From the NCBI GenBank assembly GCA_902787185.1, contig CADAFP010000046.1, positions 1-52,885 of the forward strand: a DNA stretch of 52,885 bases, read 5' to 3'. This document shows, piece after piece, positions 8,699 through 17,695 of this stretch. The translations under genes were made by a program, and so were the position numbers. Within the stretch, counting starts at the first letter, position 1. Each line of letters starts with the position of its first letter. Source of the stretch: an uncultured Bacteroidales bacterium. GTDB taxonomy: Bacteria; Bacteroidota; Bacteroidia; Bacteroidales; Muribaculaceae. The notes beneath the pieces are model-generated. The model was not told the origin of the DNA. It saw only the letters and a program-made list of their open reading frames with translations, and did not search any database.

Positions 8699-10576
8699 AT
8701 GAATAGATTATTATTTTTATTGTTGAGTGCCGCCATTGCGGTACCTGTCACGGCAGGGATTACCCGTGCTTCCAATCATGCCCTGAGGACGGCTCAGGCA
8801 ATCACTTGGGACTTTGAGGATGAAAATCAGCTCAATGACTTCAATCTCATCGACAACGATGGTGATGGCTTCAATTGGGAACATAACACCAACACGTGGA
8901 ATGATGTTAAAACTCATAGTGGGGATGGCGTCATTTCTTCAACGAGTTTTGATGAGGAGTACTATAATCCCCTCAGGCCCGACAACTGGCTGATTTCTCC
9001 CGAGGTCACCCTGGGTGGTACTTTAGTCTTCTACGCTGTAGATCAAGGTAAATATCAATCTGTAGAGAGGTTTGGTGTGTATGTATGCGTTGGCACCCCT
9101 GATGGCGTGGAAGATTTCGTTCAGGTTGCTGGTGATTTCACCCCTGCTAACGATTATCGTATGTTTGAAGTTGATTTGAGGGCTTATCAGGGCCAGGTTG
9201 GTCACTTCGCCATTGTTCATCACAACTCCTATTTCGGGGCCATGATGAGCATCGATGACATCACCCTCGATATTGGCCTGCTGCCACATCCCGTTACTCC
9301 CGCTGTGACGGTTACCCCTATTCCTACCATCGTCAGCGTGGATTGGACCGCTGGCCTTGGTGCCGATAATTGGAGCCTGCGTTACCGTCCCTGGGTTGAC
9401 ACCACCGGCAACCCCATTGACTGCAACTTTAACGATGCCAACTATGACCTGGAAAAGGCCGGGTGGACTATGCGTGATGCTGATGGAGACGGAAGGTGTT
9501 GGCGCATGGGCAATTCCGATGATAACCCGGCTGACCGTTATGTGTATTCAGAGTCTTATAATTGGCTGGATTATCAACCGCTCAATCCCGATAACTACCT
9601 GATTTCACCTGAAATCAAATTGCAGGGCTTTCTCCGGTTCACCTTCTGGGGCGATGTCATGACCAACCATTATGGCAATATCATACCTTATAAAGAGAAA
9701 TTCATGGTTTATGCCCAAATCGGTGAAGAGATGCATCCCCTGGCATCCGAATACTATGAGACTTATCTGGAGCGCGAAACAGAAACGATTGACTTGAGCC
9801 AGTTTGGTGGTCAAGTGGGCCACATTGTCTTCCGCCACTACAACTCCACTGGCAGGTCTATCTTGTATCTGGATGATATCTTCATTGGTGATCCTAATGC
9901 CGAGATCGTCTTACCTGCCGAGTGGACCGAGTTCAATGGTTTGACCGAGCCCAGATACACCTTCCGTGATCTGGCCCCCGACACCAGATACGAGCTTCAG
10001 GTCATGGCATACAACGAGTTCTTCCAGTCTGAATGGTGCAAGATTATTGGTTTCAAGACTATGGGAGAAAGCGTCGAGGACTTTGAGCTTGGTGATGTCA
10101 ACTATGACTTCAAGGTGGACATCGCTGATGTCAGCGATCTTATCGATTACCTGCTGGGTAATGGCTGCGTATTTGAACCACAGGGCGATACCTATGACGA
10201 CGATAAAATCGACATCGCTGATGTGACGGCTCTGGCCGACTATCTGCTGAGCGGCAACTGGCCTGTTGTGGAGCCCGTTTACACCGTTGTCGGTACCGCC
10301 AACCTGTTTGAAAGCGACTGGGATCTCAACAACGAGCGCAACAACATGACTAAGGGTGCTGACGGCATCTACCGTCTGAACAAGGCCGGTTATTTCCAGC
10401 AAGGCACCGAAATCAAGTTCAAGGTTGTTCGCAATCACTCTTATCTCCACTCATGGCCCGCCGAAGAAAGGGTCATTGGCATCTACGAGACTGGTGCCTT
10501 CAGCATCGACATCACCTTCAATCCCGATGCCCCCGACAATCAGAAGATTGGCGTCGATATGAACAAGGTGTTCTGA
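8699..10576 (+). CDS. Secreted adhesin-like protein with dockerin and X25-like domains (copy 2)
   Basis: A 625-residue paralogue of the preceding protein with the same architecture: signal peptide, two jelly-roll domains, a fibronectin III-like segment, a dockerin pair starting at residue 465, and an X25-like C-terminal domain. Signal peptide and C-terminal 100 residues are almost identical to copy 1, whereas the two adhesin domains differ at many positions; for example an extra loop, NHYGNIIPYKE, lies in the second adhesin domain. This pattern suggests that the ends are kept alike by recombination while the exposed binding faces vary. The dockerin has N in place of D in one loop (LGNGCVFEP), outside the calcium positions. 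Confidence 0.85.
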   Translation: MNRLLFLLLSAAIAVPVTAGITRASNHALRTAQAITWDFEDENQLNDFNLIDNDGDGFNWEHNTNTWNDVKTHSGDGVISSTSFDEEYYNPLRPDNWLISPEVTLGGTLVFYAVDQGKYQSVERFGVYVCVGTPDGVEDFVQVAGDFTPANDYRMFEVDLRAYQGQVGHFAIVHHNSYFGAMMSIDDITLDIGLLPHPVTPAVTVTPIPTIVSVDWTAGLGADNWSLRYRPWVDTTGNPIDCNFNDANYDLEKAGWTMRDADGDGRCWRMGNSDDNPADRYVYSESYNWLDYQPLNPDNYLISPEIKLQGFLRFTFWGDVMTNHYGNIIPYKEKFMVYAQIGEEMHPLASEYYETYLERETETIDLSQFGGQVGHIVFRHYNSTGRSILYLDDIFIGDPNAEIVLPAEWTEFNGLTEPRYTFRDLAPDTRYELQVMAYNEFFQSEWCKIIGFKTMGESVEDFELGDVNYDFKVDIADVSDLIDYLLGNGCVFEPQGDTYDDDKIDIADVTALADYLLSGNWPVVEPVYTVVGTANLFESDWDLNNERNNMTKGADGIYRLNKAGYFQQGTEIKFKVVRNHSYLHSWPAEERVIGIYETGAFSIDITFNPDAPDNQKIGVDMNKVF

Positions 10577-10838
10577 GAAAACCAGGGACGGTTCTATAGA
10601 CGACATCATCAATCACGGTATAGGCAGGGGTGAAGCGAGGCATAGCCGAGTGGAACCCCTGCTTGGTGTGAGGCTGGAAATTCGCATTGACAACCCGCAT
10701 GTGCGGGGAAGTGGGTGCCCTGTCGGGTAAAAATTGAAACAAATCGTGAACAAATCAAAGACAAATCAGATTTGTTGAGATTTGTATAAAATATAAAATG
10801 CGTATATTTGCCACGACTTTCAGCAAATCAAGCATATC
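10577..10838. other. Spacer with GC-rich hairpins
   Basis: After the third GGGACGGTTCT copy at 10585-10595 there is a hairpin GCAGGGGT at 10624-10631 pairing with ACCCCTGC at 10655-10662, then CCCGCATGTGCGGG at 10694-10707. GC content is far above the AT-rich sequence that follows. The stretch resembles mosaic intergenic repeat material; an RNA gene is possible but not supported by a clear promoter and terminator pair. Confidence 0.5.
10803..10810 (+). promoter_or_regulatory. -7 promoter box TATATTTG
   Basis: TATATTTG fits TAnnTTTG and lies 28 bases before the ATG at 10839, a normal distance for a short leader. Confidence 0.6.
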
Positions 10839-11147
10839 ATGGCAGATATTACAATTCAATTTCCCGAATCAGATTATAATTCAATTCTGCGACAGGCTGT
10901 CGCAGTTTTGCCGTGGGGACATACGCTTAAACTGATGCAGAAGTTCGGAAACGATGATGAGGCGATTCTCTATTACGCTAAGGAAACCACAGCTAAACCA
11001 ATCGGTGTAGCCGATTATCAGCTGATTATTCCACAGGAAGAATTGAAACGCGTCGTTGCTGATGAACTTGAATCGTTCAGCAAAGAGTTGCCTCACCGAA
11101 CTGGATTCTCCTTGTTGGACAGCGAATACAGCAATGAAGAGAATTAA
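10839..11147 (+). pseudogene. Shrunken DUF1016 (YhcG-type nuclease) remnant
   Basis: The 102-residue product looks like two separate pieces of the DUF1016 / PDDEXK nuclease family joined together. Residues 15-48 (ILRQAVAVLPWGHTLKLMQK, ILYYAKET) match the N-terminal DUF1016 helical domain with its PWGH signature, and residues 51-79 (KPIGVADYQL, PQEELKRVV) match the extreme C-terminus of the same family. The whole nuclease core that normally lies between, about 200 residues, is missing. The frame is intact, and a promoter box lies just upstream, so a short product may still be made, either as a remnant or as a small regulator. It precedes a thioredoxin-like gene by 28 bases. Confidence 0.65.
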
Positions 11148-11175
11148 CTATATAAAATATTAATAATCTACTGAA

Positions 11176-11952
11176 ATGAAACCACTTAGATTTGCAATAA
11201 TCGCCCTGCTTGCTTTATCATCTCTCATGGCAATAGCGCAAGAGCAAAGAACAGATACAATTATCCCAAAGTTCTTAATCAATGGCTATTTTTTTCGTGA
11301 GATGCCAGAACTCCCAGGTAATGCTATTCCAAGTTATTCACGGCTGAAAGATTCAGAAGGAAACAAGATACTTGCCATTGGACTTGATGTCGATTTACCC
11401 GAGTCTGTCACAAGTCAGGCAATACCCGTAGAACAAGTGCACAATGCCAATCAGTTCCTGAATGGTGCCAATATGATGTCGACGATGCTGGAATTGGCTC
11501 AAGCAGGCGTTAAGGAAGACGGCACTTTCTACTCTCCTAAGGCAGGTGAGCCATTCCCTCCATTTAATGAAATAGATTTAGAAGGACACAGATGGACCAA
11601 CGACAGTGTCAAAGGTCATGTGATGGTGATTAACCTGTGGTATTCAGGTTGTGGACCCTGCCGTGCCGAAATGCCTGAACTATCAACGTGGAAGGAACAG
11701 TTCCCTGATGTCATGTTTTTCTCTGCCACCTACCATGACGCCGAGGTCGTCCAGAAAATAACCGAAAAACACCACTTCACGTGGACACACCTCGTTGAAG
11801 CCAAGGATATGATGTCATGGATTGGGACCGAAGGCTTTCCCTTTACAGTGGTTGTCGATAAAATGGGAATTGTCCGCTATGCCGTTCATGGCACAAGCCA
11901 GGAAATACGTGCCGAAATTATCGCAAAAATAAAAGAAGCTGAAGGAATTTGA
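11176..11952 (+). CDS. TlpA-like thioredoxin-fold protein, exported
   Basis: A 258-residue protein with a signal peptide (residues 1-21, ending SSLMAIAQ). Residues 22-115 are a Bacteroidales-type N-terminal extension. Residues 118-258 form a TlpA/AhpC-type thioredoxin fold: GEPFPPFNEIDLEG, then VINLWYSGCGPCRAEMPELS with the redox pair CGPC, and the cis-proline site at GFPFTVVVD. Such proteins act in the periplasm in thiol reduction, for example in cytochrome or lipoprotein maturation. Its own substrate cannot be told. It starts 28 bases after the DUF1016 remnant and may share its promoter. Codon use is more AT-rich than in the flanking genes, which hints at transfer together with the preceding gene. 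Confidence 0.85.
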   Translation: MKPLRFAIIALLALSSLMAIAQEQRTDTIIPKFLINGYFFREMPELPGNAIPSYSRLKDSEGNKILAIGLDVDLPESVTSQAIPVEQVHNANQFLNGANMMSTMLELAQAGVKEDGTFYSPKAGEPFPPFNEIDLEGHRWTNDSVKGHVMVINLWYSGCGPCRAEMPELSTWKEQFPDVMFFSATYHDAEVVQKITEKHHFTWTHLVEAKDMMSWIGTEGFPFTVVVDKMGIVRYAVHGTSQEIRAEIIAKIKEAEGI

Positions 11953-11984
11953 AATACTACATTTGTTGTCTTGTACGCATTGAG

Positions 11985-12020
11985 GCGGTTACCGAACTTT
12001 CATAGCACGATAACCGCTTT
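11985..12020 (+). terminator. Intrinsic terminator after the TlpA-like gene
   Basis: GCGGTTA at 11985-11991 pairs with TAACCGC at 12011-12017, followed by a short T run. It is 32 bases after the stop codon. Confidence 0.65.
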
Positions 12021-12093
12021 TAAATTTGGGAAATGGTATAGACGTTGGCCCATTGATTTTTAAAATTATCATTAGCCTCGCAGGGGAGGGCCA

Positions 12094-12115
12094 AACTGCT
12101 ATATCGTTCCCAAAA
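12094..12115 (-). repeat. Dispersed repeat GGGAACGATATAGCAG, copy 2
   Basis: On the minus strand this reads the same as 3398-3419 and is followed by a similar CCCTGCGA-type stretch, so the shared element extends about 35 bases. Confidence 0.7.
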
Positions 12116-12152
12116 TTTGTTCGGATTTGGCTATGGTCTTATGAAAAATGTG

Positions 12153-12160
12153 TATCTTTG
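12153..12160 (+). promoter_or_regulatory. -7 promoter box TATCTTTG
   Basis: TATCTTTG fits TAnnTTTG and lies 35 bases before the ATG at 12196. Confidence 0.6.
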
Positions 12161-12195
12161 CCAATTAGAACATAATTGAAAAAAATCTTAATGAT

Positions 12196-14139
12196 ATGAA
12201 AAAAATCATCCTGGTAATATCCTTTTTGTGCTTGTGGGCGCTGGGCGCGGGTGCGGTCGGTGTGAAGCAGGGTAGTGTGAAAACGCTGGTTGACAGCTGC
12301 GGCTTTTTTCCGCAGATGAGTCCCGACGGGCAGTGGCTGCTGTTCTCGACGACCGAAGGGTCTCACTTGATTTTGAAGAACCTGTCAACGGGCGACCACC
12401 GCGTCGTCTCATCGACGGGTATGCCGGGCTTTGACGCCATCTTTGGCCCCGACGGCAAGGTGTATTACCTCACGCAGGAGCGTAAGAAGGGCAACCTGCT
12501 GTACCGCACGGGCCACTGCTACGACCCCTCGACGGGCAAGGATGAGATTGTGCTCAAGGGCCAGCATGGTCAGGTGCAGCCGCTGCGCGCAGCCGCTGGC
12601 GTGGTGATCAACGGTGAGCGTCAGATTTACAGCAGCGCCAAGAAGGTGGGCGCCTGGGCCTATACCCGCGGCACCACGCTCTATCTGGTGGATGCCAACG
12701 GCGTGAGCCGGGCCTTGCAGCCCATTGACGACAGCAACGGCTACCTGTGGGCGTCGCTCTCTCCCGATGGCACAAAGGTGATGTTTGAGGCGGCATCCCA
12801 CGGTGTGGTGGTGTGTGACCTCAACGGCAGCGTGATTGCCGAGTTGGGCGAGTTCCTGATGCCCAGCTGGTACAACAACGATTACATCATCGCGATGAGC
12901 AATGCGGGCAACACGCGCACCAACGAAAGCCGCATCTGGCTCATTTCCATCGACGGCTCGGTGTTCAAACCCATCTCTCCCAGGGAGGAGCGTGCCGTGC
13001 AGCCCATGACTGCTGGCGGCAAGGTGGTCTATACCGTGCAGTATAGCGGCGAGGTCAAGCAGCTCGAGTTGGACATCGAGCCCGCTAAGGCCATGCCCGC
13101 GGCACCCGGCAAGGGCAAAGTGGAAAAGTCGCCCAACCCCGGCAGCAAGAAGGACTTGCCTCGTGTGTTCATCAACCCCGGCCACGGCGGACATGACGAT
13201 GACGACCGCCACATCCCCACATGGGTTATCAGTGCCCGTGACACCCTCCACTACTATGAGTCTAACTCCAACCTGACCAAAGCGCTGGCGCTGGAAGAGA
13301 TTCTGCATAACAAGGGCTACGAGACCGTGCTGTCGCGCAAGACCAACAAGACCGAGGATGACCTGGACTTGTTTGAAATCGTCGCCCTGGCATCCAACAG
13401 CGGCGCGGACATCTTCCTGGCCTTGCACAGCAACGCCACCGGCACCGAGAACCGCGTGAATTTCCCGCTGGCCCTGTACCGCGGTTGGGACGACAAGGAC
13501 GTTGTCGAGGGCAGCCACGCGCTGAGCGACATGATCATGCACTTTGCCAAGATGAACGAGCTCACCGTGTGGAGCCACAAGGAGCGTAGCCGCGGCGACT
13601 GGTCGTTCTATCCCGAGTGGGGCTACAAGGTGGGACTGGGCGTGCTGCGGTACAACAAGCTGCCGGCAACGCTCATCGAGGGCTCCTTCCATGACTATCT
13701 GCCCGAGCGCGAACGCCTGTTCTGTGACAACTACTGCTGGCTGGAGGCATGGAACTATTCACAGGGTCTGGATGAGTATTTCCACTATTACGGGAAGTTC
13801 AAGAACGGCGTCCTTGCTGGTGTGATCCGTTGGGAAGACATCCTGCGCCAGGACGATGACATGCGCCTGTACGGAGACGACGAGCTCAAGCCGCTGAACG
13901 GAGCGTTGCTTCGCCTGTACACCGACCGCGGTGTGATGACGCGTGCCTATACCCTTGATAACCGCGACAACGGCGTGTTTGTGTTCTCTAACCTGCCTCC
14001 CATGAAGTATAAGCTCGAGGTTTACTACGGTGACGAGGAACTGTACATCACCACCAAGGTGAAGACCAAGAAGAATGAGACCGTGTATAAGAACCTGATG
14101 ATGCGTAAGGACATGAAGCCTAAAAAGAAGAAGAAATAG
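12196..14139 (+). CDS. Beta-propeller / N-acetylmuramoyl-L-alanine amidase fusion protein
   Basis: A 647-residue exported protein. Residues 1-20 are a signal peptide. Residues 25-300 form a TolB-like (PD40) propeller with repeats such as FPQMSPDGQWLLFST and LWASLSPDGTKVMFE. Residues 322-525 are an amidase_3 domain, a zinc enzyme that cuts the bond between MurNAc and the stem peptide: FINPGHGGHDDDD (first zinc histidine), the glutamate of YYESNSNL, LALHSNATGT (third ligand) and the catalytic glutamate in LIEGSFHDY. Residues 535-640 look like a carboxypeptidase-regulatory beta domain, and the tail is lysine-rich. The next two genes encode the same propeller and amidase domains separately. Confidence 0.88.
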   Translation: MKKIILVISFLCLWALGAGAVGVKQGSVKTLVDSCGFFPQMSPDGQWLLFSTTEGSHLILKNLSTGDHRVVSSTGMPGFDAIFGPDGKVYYLTQERKKGNLLYRTGHCYDPSTGKDEIVLKGQHGQVQPLRAAAGVVINGERQIYSSAKKVGAWAYTRGTTLYLVDANGVSRALQPIDDSNGYLWASLSPDGTKVMFEAASHGVVVCDLNGSVIAELGEFLMPSWYNNDYIIAMSNAGNTRTNESRIWLISIDGSVFKPISPREERAVQPMTAGGKVVYTVQYSGEVKQLELDIEPAKAMPAAPGKGKVEKSPNPGSKKDLPRVFINPGHGGHDDDDRHIPTWVISARDTLHYYESNSNLTKALALEEILHNKGYETVLSRKTNKTEDDLDLFEIVALASNSGADIFLALHSNATGTENRVNFPLALYRGWDDKDVVEGSHALSDMIMHFAKMNELTVWSHKERSRGDWSFYPEWGYKVGLGVLRYNKLPATLIEGSFHDYLPERERLFCDNYCWLEAWNYSQGLDEYFHYYGKFKNGVLAGVIRWEDILRQDDDMRLYGDDELKPLNGALLRLYTDRGVMTRAYTLDNRDNGVFVFSNLPPMKYKLEVYYGDEELYITTKVKTKKNETVYKNLMMRKDMKPKKKKK

Positions 14140-14300
14140 TTTAGTCCTTAGTCCTTAGTTTTTAGTTTCTAGTCCCTAGTCCCTAGTTTCTAGTTGGCAT
14201 GCGCCAACATCTGACTCCTAACGGCCACGCCAAGGCGAGGCCCTACACTCCTGATTTCTCATTCCTCATTCCTAATTTCTAACTCCTGATTTCTAATTCA
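14140..14300. repeat. Intergenic AGTCCTTAGT / TTTCTAATTCCT repeat block
   Basis: Tandem copies of 7-9 base units such as AGTCCTTAGT, AGTCCCTAGT and AGTTTCTAGT are followed by the palindrome GTTGGCATGCGCCAAC, then ACGGCCACGCCAAGGCGAGG (14221-14240, which reads on into CCCTA), then copies of CCTGATTTCTAATTC. The middle word recurs, reversed, at 34408-34432. No gene lies here. Confidence 0.75.
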
Positions 14301-14315
14301 AAAAAACTAAGAAAT

Positions 14316-15215
14316 ATGAAAAAGAGACTGTCATTTATGATGTTGCTGGCGCTGGCGGCATGGCTGTCACCAGTGCTCGCCCAAGAGGTTGAGGTGACCT
14401 CGCTCTCGCGTCTGCTCGAGGGCGTCGAGGGACCCGCCTATTATCCTGTTCTCAACAGCGCGGGAGACCGCCTGCTGTTCTCGACCGAGAATGGGGCATT
14501 GAAGCTCTATGACTTCACCGACAATGTGACCACCACGGTTACACGCGACTTCGTGGCAGGCAATGACGCCTGTTTTGGAGGTGACGGCAAGGTATATTTT
14601 GTTACTCAGCAGTCGGCGGAGAATCATCTGGTGTACCGCACCGGACAATGCTACGACGTCGCATCGCGTGCGGTGACCCGCCTCACCGAGTCCCATCACG
14701 GCACGGTCAAGGCTGTTGCCACCACCCGTGGCGGCATGGTCAAGGCTTTGGGCAAAGCCGACCGCGACATGACCTCGAGCGGCAGCGGAGCGTGGACCGA
14801 GGACAGCCATGTGCACGTGATTGTTGACGGCAAGGAACGTGTGTTCTCGCCTGTGGACTCATGGGCTGGTTACCTGTGGGCATCGCTCTCGCCCGACGGA
14901 CAGCGTGTCGCCTTCTTTGCCGCGGGCAAGGGCATCGTGGTCATCGACCTGCGGGGACAGGTGGTCGCCATGCTGGGCAACTACGAGATGCCGTGCTGGT
15001 ATGACAACGACTACCTGGTGGCTCAGCATGCCACCGACGACGGCCACCAGTTCACCTCGTCCCAAATCATGCTGCTTAAGGCCGACGGCACCTGGCAGGC
15101 CCAGTTGAACTCGCCTGAGTCGATGGCGATGCACCCCACGTGTGGCGGCGGCAAAATCGTCTATACGACCATCGACGGCCTGCTCTATGAGATGCATATC
15201 AACATTTACCGATAA
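14316..15215 (+). CDS. TolB-like beta-propeller protein, exported
   Basis: A 299-residue protein with a signal peptide ending near VLAQ (residue 22), followed by a propeller domain that parallels the N-terminal half of the protein encoded at 12196: YPVLNSAGDRLLFSTENG, LVYRTGQCYD, YLWASLSPDGQRVAFFA and CGGGKIVYTT align with equivalents there. It ends where the fusion protein passes into its amidase domain. The next gene begins 15 bases on, so the two are probably co-transcribed and their products may act together. PD40 propellers commonly hold partners in the periplasm, but no enzymatic role is visible. Confidence 0.82.
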   Translation: MKKRLSFMMLLALAAWLSPVLAQEVEVTSLSRLLEGVEGPAYYPVLNSAGDRLLFSTENGALKLYDFTDNVTTTVTRDFVAGNDACFGGDGKVYFVTQQSAENHLVYRTGQCYDVASRAVTRLTESHHGTVKAVATTRGGMVKALGKADRDMTSSGSGAWTEDSHVHVIVDGKERVFSPVDSWAGYLWASLSPDGQRVAFFAAGKGIVVIDLRGQVVAMLGNYEMPCWYDNDYLVAQHATDDGHQFTSSQIMLLKADGTWQAQLNSPESMAMHPTCGGGKIVYTTIDGLLYEMHINIYR

Positions 15216-15230
15216 AACCGCTGAAAAGTC

Positions 15231-17660
15231 ATGAAAAAGATTTTTGTACATTTCTGGATGATGGCATTGATGGCGGTTTGCGCCATCGGCAATGCTAACG
15301 CTCAGCAGCCTCACGTGTATATCAACCCGGGCCACGGCGGCTATGACAGTGATGACCGCAATATGGTCATCTACCCGTTCAGCGTGGGCGACAGCGCGGG
15401 TTCGTGGGAATCCAAGTCCAACCTGCGTAAAGGTCTCGCCCTTGAGGAAATCCTGAAGAAAAAAGGCTACAAGACCAGCATCTCGCGCCGCACCAACACC
15501 ACCAACGACGACCTGGCGCTCTCGACCATCGTCGCCCTGTGCAACCAGAGCGGTGCCGACGTGTTCTATTCCATCCACAGCAACGCCACGGGCACCAGCG
15601 CGGTGAACAACTTCCCGATGGTGTTCTACCGCGGCTACACCGGCAGCCCCCAAATCGCCAATGCTGACGTGCTCGCTGCCGACCTGGAGCCTTACCTGTA
15701 TGCCAACACCAGCACGGTGTGGACCCACAACTACCAAATCTGGGGCGACTGGTCGTTCCGTCCTGAGTGGGGCACCCAAGGCTATGGCGTGTTGCGCGGC
15801 AACCGTGCCGTCGCTAACCTGAGCGAAGGCTCCTTCCACGACTACATCCCTGAGGCCTACCGCCTGCTCAGCCCCTATTATTGCTGGATGGAGGGATGGA
15901 ACATCTCGCTGGGCGCCGACAAGTATTTTGACCGTTTGGATAACTTCGGGCAGGGTGTTGTCACGGGCAACGTGCGTGATGACCGCATTAAGCGATTGCA
16001 GGAGAATCCCCAGCCCTTCATCGTCTATGGCGATGATGGCCTGATGCCTATCCACAACGCCACCGTGCGCCTGCTCGACCAGGATGGTAACGAGGTGCAG
16101 CGCTGCCAGACCGACACCCTGCGCAACGGCATCTATCTGTTCAAGTATGTGGAGCCGGGGACCTATACCGTCGAGGTGAGCGAGCCGTCCCACTTCAGCC
16201 AGAGTGAGACCGTCACGGTAAGCGCCAATGCGCCGACCTATCAGAACTTCTACCTCAAGCGCGTCCGCGACACGCCCCCCGTGGTGGTTGACTACAGCCC
16301 CGTGTGGCACGAGGGTGACCCTGCCGTGAAGTGCAGCGAGCAGATTGTGCTCTCATTCAACTGGGACATGGACAGTGTGACCACCTGCGACGCCTTTACC
16401 CTCGACCCGCCTGTCGAGGGCACCTTCCGTTGGGAAGATTCCTACTACCGTCTCGTGTTCACGCCGGTAGATGCCTTTGACGTGAACACCCTGTACACGC
16501 TCACGCTCAAGCGCAGCGCCGAGCATGGCGGCGGCACTCCGATGCAGGAAGACTTCGTGATGCAGTTCTATACCCAGCCGCGCAACCACCTTGGCGGGGT
16601 GAACGTGTTCCCCTATGAGGGCGCTCCTGTCCATTTCAAGTCACCCGTTGTGGAGTTGCGTGTGGACTCGTTGCTCGATACCTATAACCTGTTCCAGAAA
16701 CTGCGCGTGCTCGACAGCGAGGGCAACGAGTTGGCATGGAACAAGCGTGGCATCAAGTACAACAAGCGTGGTGACGATTACGGCTTTGTGCGCCTGCCGC
16801 TGGTTAGGGACTTTGAGGTGGGTAAGGATTACCGTCTCATTCTCGACATGGATATCGCCGACACTGCCGGCATCCACCTGCCCGCAGCGCTTGACATCAA
16901 CTTCACCGCTGTTGACGCTGGTGCCGACAAGCCTGGCATGCAGGTTGTCGAGGGCTTTGAAAAAAAGGAGTATTACTTGAATTGTGGCCATGCCGGCAGC
17001 GCTACACAATGCCCATCGGCACAATTGTCCTTTGTAAACGACAGGTTGTTCGGTAATGCATCTATGCAACTCGATTATGACTTTAAGACATATGATCCAA
17101 ATTATTACTTCTTCCTTTCATACAATCCCGACTGGGGTCTGGAAGATGATCAATGGGAAAAGCCTTTCTATCCCGGGCAGACATTGGGACTCCATGTTTG
17201 TGGCGATATGTCCTACACCAAGATGACCGCTGAGTTCCGTACGAACGGCGACTGGGTAAAGATTCCGATATGTACGGTTGACTTCCATGGCTGGCGTTAT
17301 GTAGAGGTTGATTTGAGCAGCTTGCCCGAGAGTGGCGGAAAATTGCGTCATATATTTTTTGAGCGCATCAGCAACGTGATGGGACAGACTGGTACCATCA
17401 AGCTGGATAACCTGCTCAGGGGTAAGGCCAGCGGCCTCGACGAGGTGCGCCTTGCCAACATGGAGGTGCGGCACAACGGTGACTACATCGTCGTGAGCGC
17501 CGACACCTGGGTGCAGGGCGTGGAACTGATTGACATGAATGGCCGCACCGTCAAGGTCGCCGGCGGCAACTGCCTCAACGTGGCCGACGTGGCCCGTGGC
17601 GTCTACCTCGTGCGCGTCCATATCAACGGCCGCAGCGTTACCCACAAGGTGAAACTCTAG
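15231..17660 (+). CDS. Multidomain N-acetylmuramoyl-L-alanine amidase with T9SS sorting domain
   Basis: An 809-residue exported protein. Residues 1-25 are a signal peptide. Residues 27-235 are an amidase_3 domain with YINPGHGGYDSDDR, the glutamate in SWESKSNL, SIHSNATGT and SEGSFHDYIPE, so all zinc and catalytic positions are present. Residues 255-342 are a SpaA/carboxypeptidase-regulatory-like domain, 346-450 and 455-565 are Ig-like domains (the first of Big_5 type), 570-735 a jelly-roll-like segment, and 740-809 a type A T9SS sorting domain (GVELIDMNGRTVKV, GVYLVRVHINGRSVTHKVKL). It is therefore likely secreted across the outer membrane and kept at the surface. It would hydrolyse peptidoglycan outside the cell or at the envelope. 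Confidence 0.88.
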   Translation: MKKIFVHFWMMALMAVCAIGNANAQQPHVYINPGHGGYDSDDRNMVIYPFSVGDSAGSWESKSNLRKGLALEEILKKKGYKTSISRRTNTTNDDLALSTIVALCNQSGADVFYSIHSNATGTSAVNNFPMVFYRGYTGSPQIANADVLAADLEPYLYANTSTVWTHNYQIWGDWSFRPEWGTQGYGVLRGNRAVANLSEGSFHDYIPEAYRLLSPYYCWMEGWNISLGADKYFDRLDNFGQGVVTGNVRDDRIKRLQENPQPFIVYGDDGLMPIHNATVRLLDQDGNEVQRCQTDTLRNGIYLFKYVEPGTYTVEVSEPSHFSQSETVTVSANAPTYQNFYLKRVRDTPPVVVDYSPVWHEGDPAVKCSEQIVLSFNWDMDSVTTCDAFTLDPPVEGTFRWEDSYYRLVFTPVDAFDVNTLYTLTLKRSAEHGGGTPMQEDFVMQFYTQPRNHLGGVNVFPYEGAPVHFKSPVVELRVDSLLDTYNLFQKLRVLDSEGNELAWNKRGIKYNKRGDDYGFVRLPLVRDFEVGKDYRLILDMDIADTAGIHLPAALDINFTAVDAGADKPGMQVVEGFEKKEYYLNCGHAGSATQCPSAQLSFVNDRLFGNASMQLDYDFKTYDPNYYFFLSYNPDWGLEDDQWEKPFYPGQTLGLHVCGDMSYTKMTAEFRTNGDWVKIPICTVDFHGWRYVEVDLSSLPESGGKLRHIFFERISNVMGQTGTIKLDNLLRGKASGLDEVRLANMEVRHNGDYIVVSADTWVQGVELIDMNGRTVKVAGGNCLNVADVARGVYLVRVHINGRSVTHKVKL

Positions 17661-17695
17661 CAGTGACATTAACATTAAAAAAATATCAAGTGATT

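Larger units (their letters stand above)
6320..10576 (+). repeat. Tandem duplication, unit about 2.13 kb
   Basis: Two units, about 6320-8442 and 8444-10576, each contain a GGGACGGTTCT word, a GATGACAGGAC stretch, a TGTGGAGACG palindrome, a TAATTTTG promoter box, a leader ending in ATTCAGGTATTTATG, and a gene for a secreted protein. The first 16 codons and last 100 or so codons of the two genes are nearly identical; the middle parts have diverged. Confidence 0.9.

Noticed and set aside
12409-13692. 427-codon minus-strand open frame
   Set aside because: It is a reverse-strand shadow of the propeller-amidase gene.
14859-16310. 483-codon minus-strand open frame
   Set aside because: It lies across two plus-strand genes with clear domains and has none of its own.
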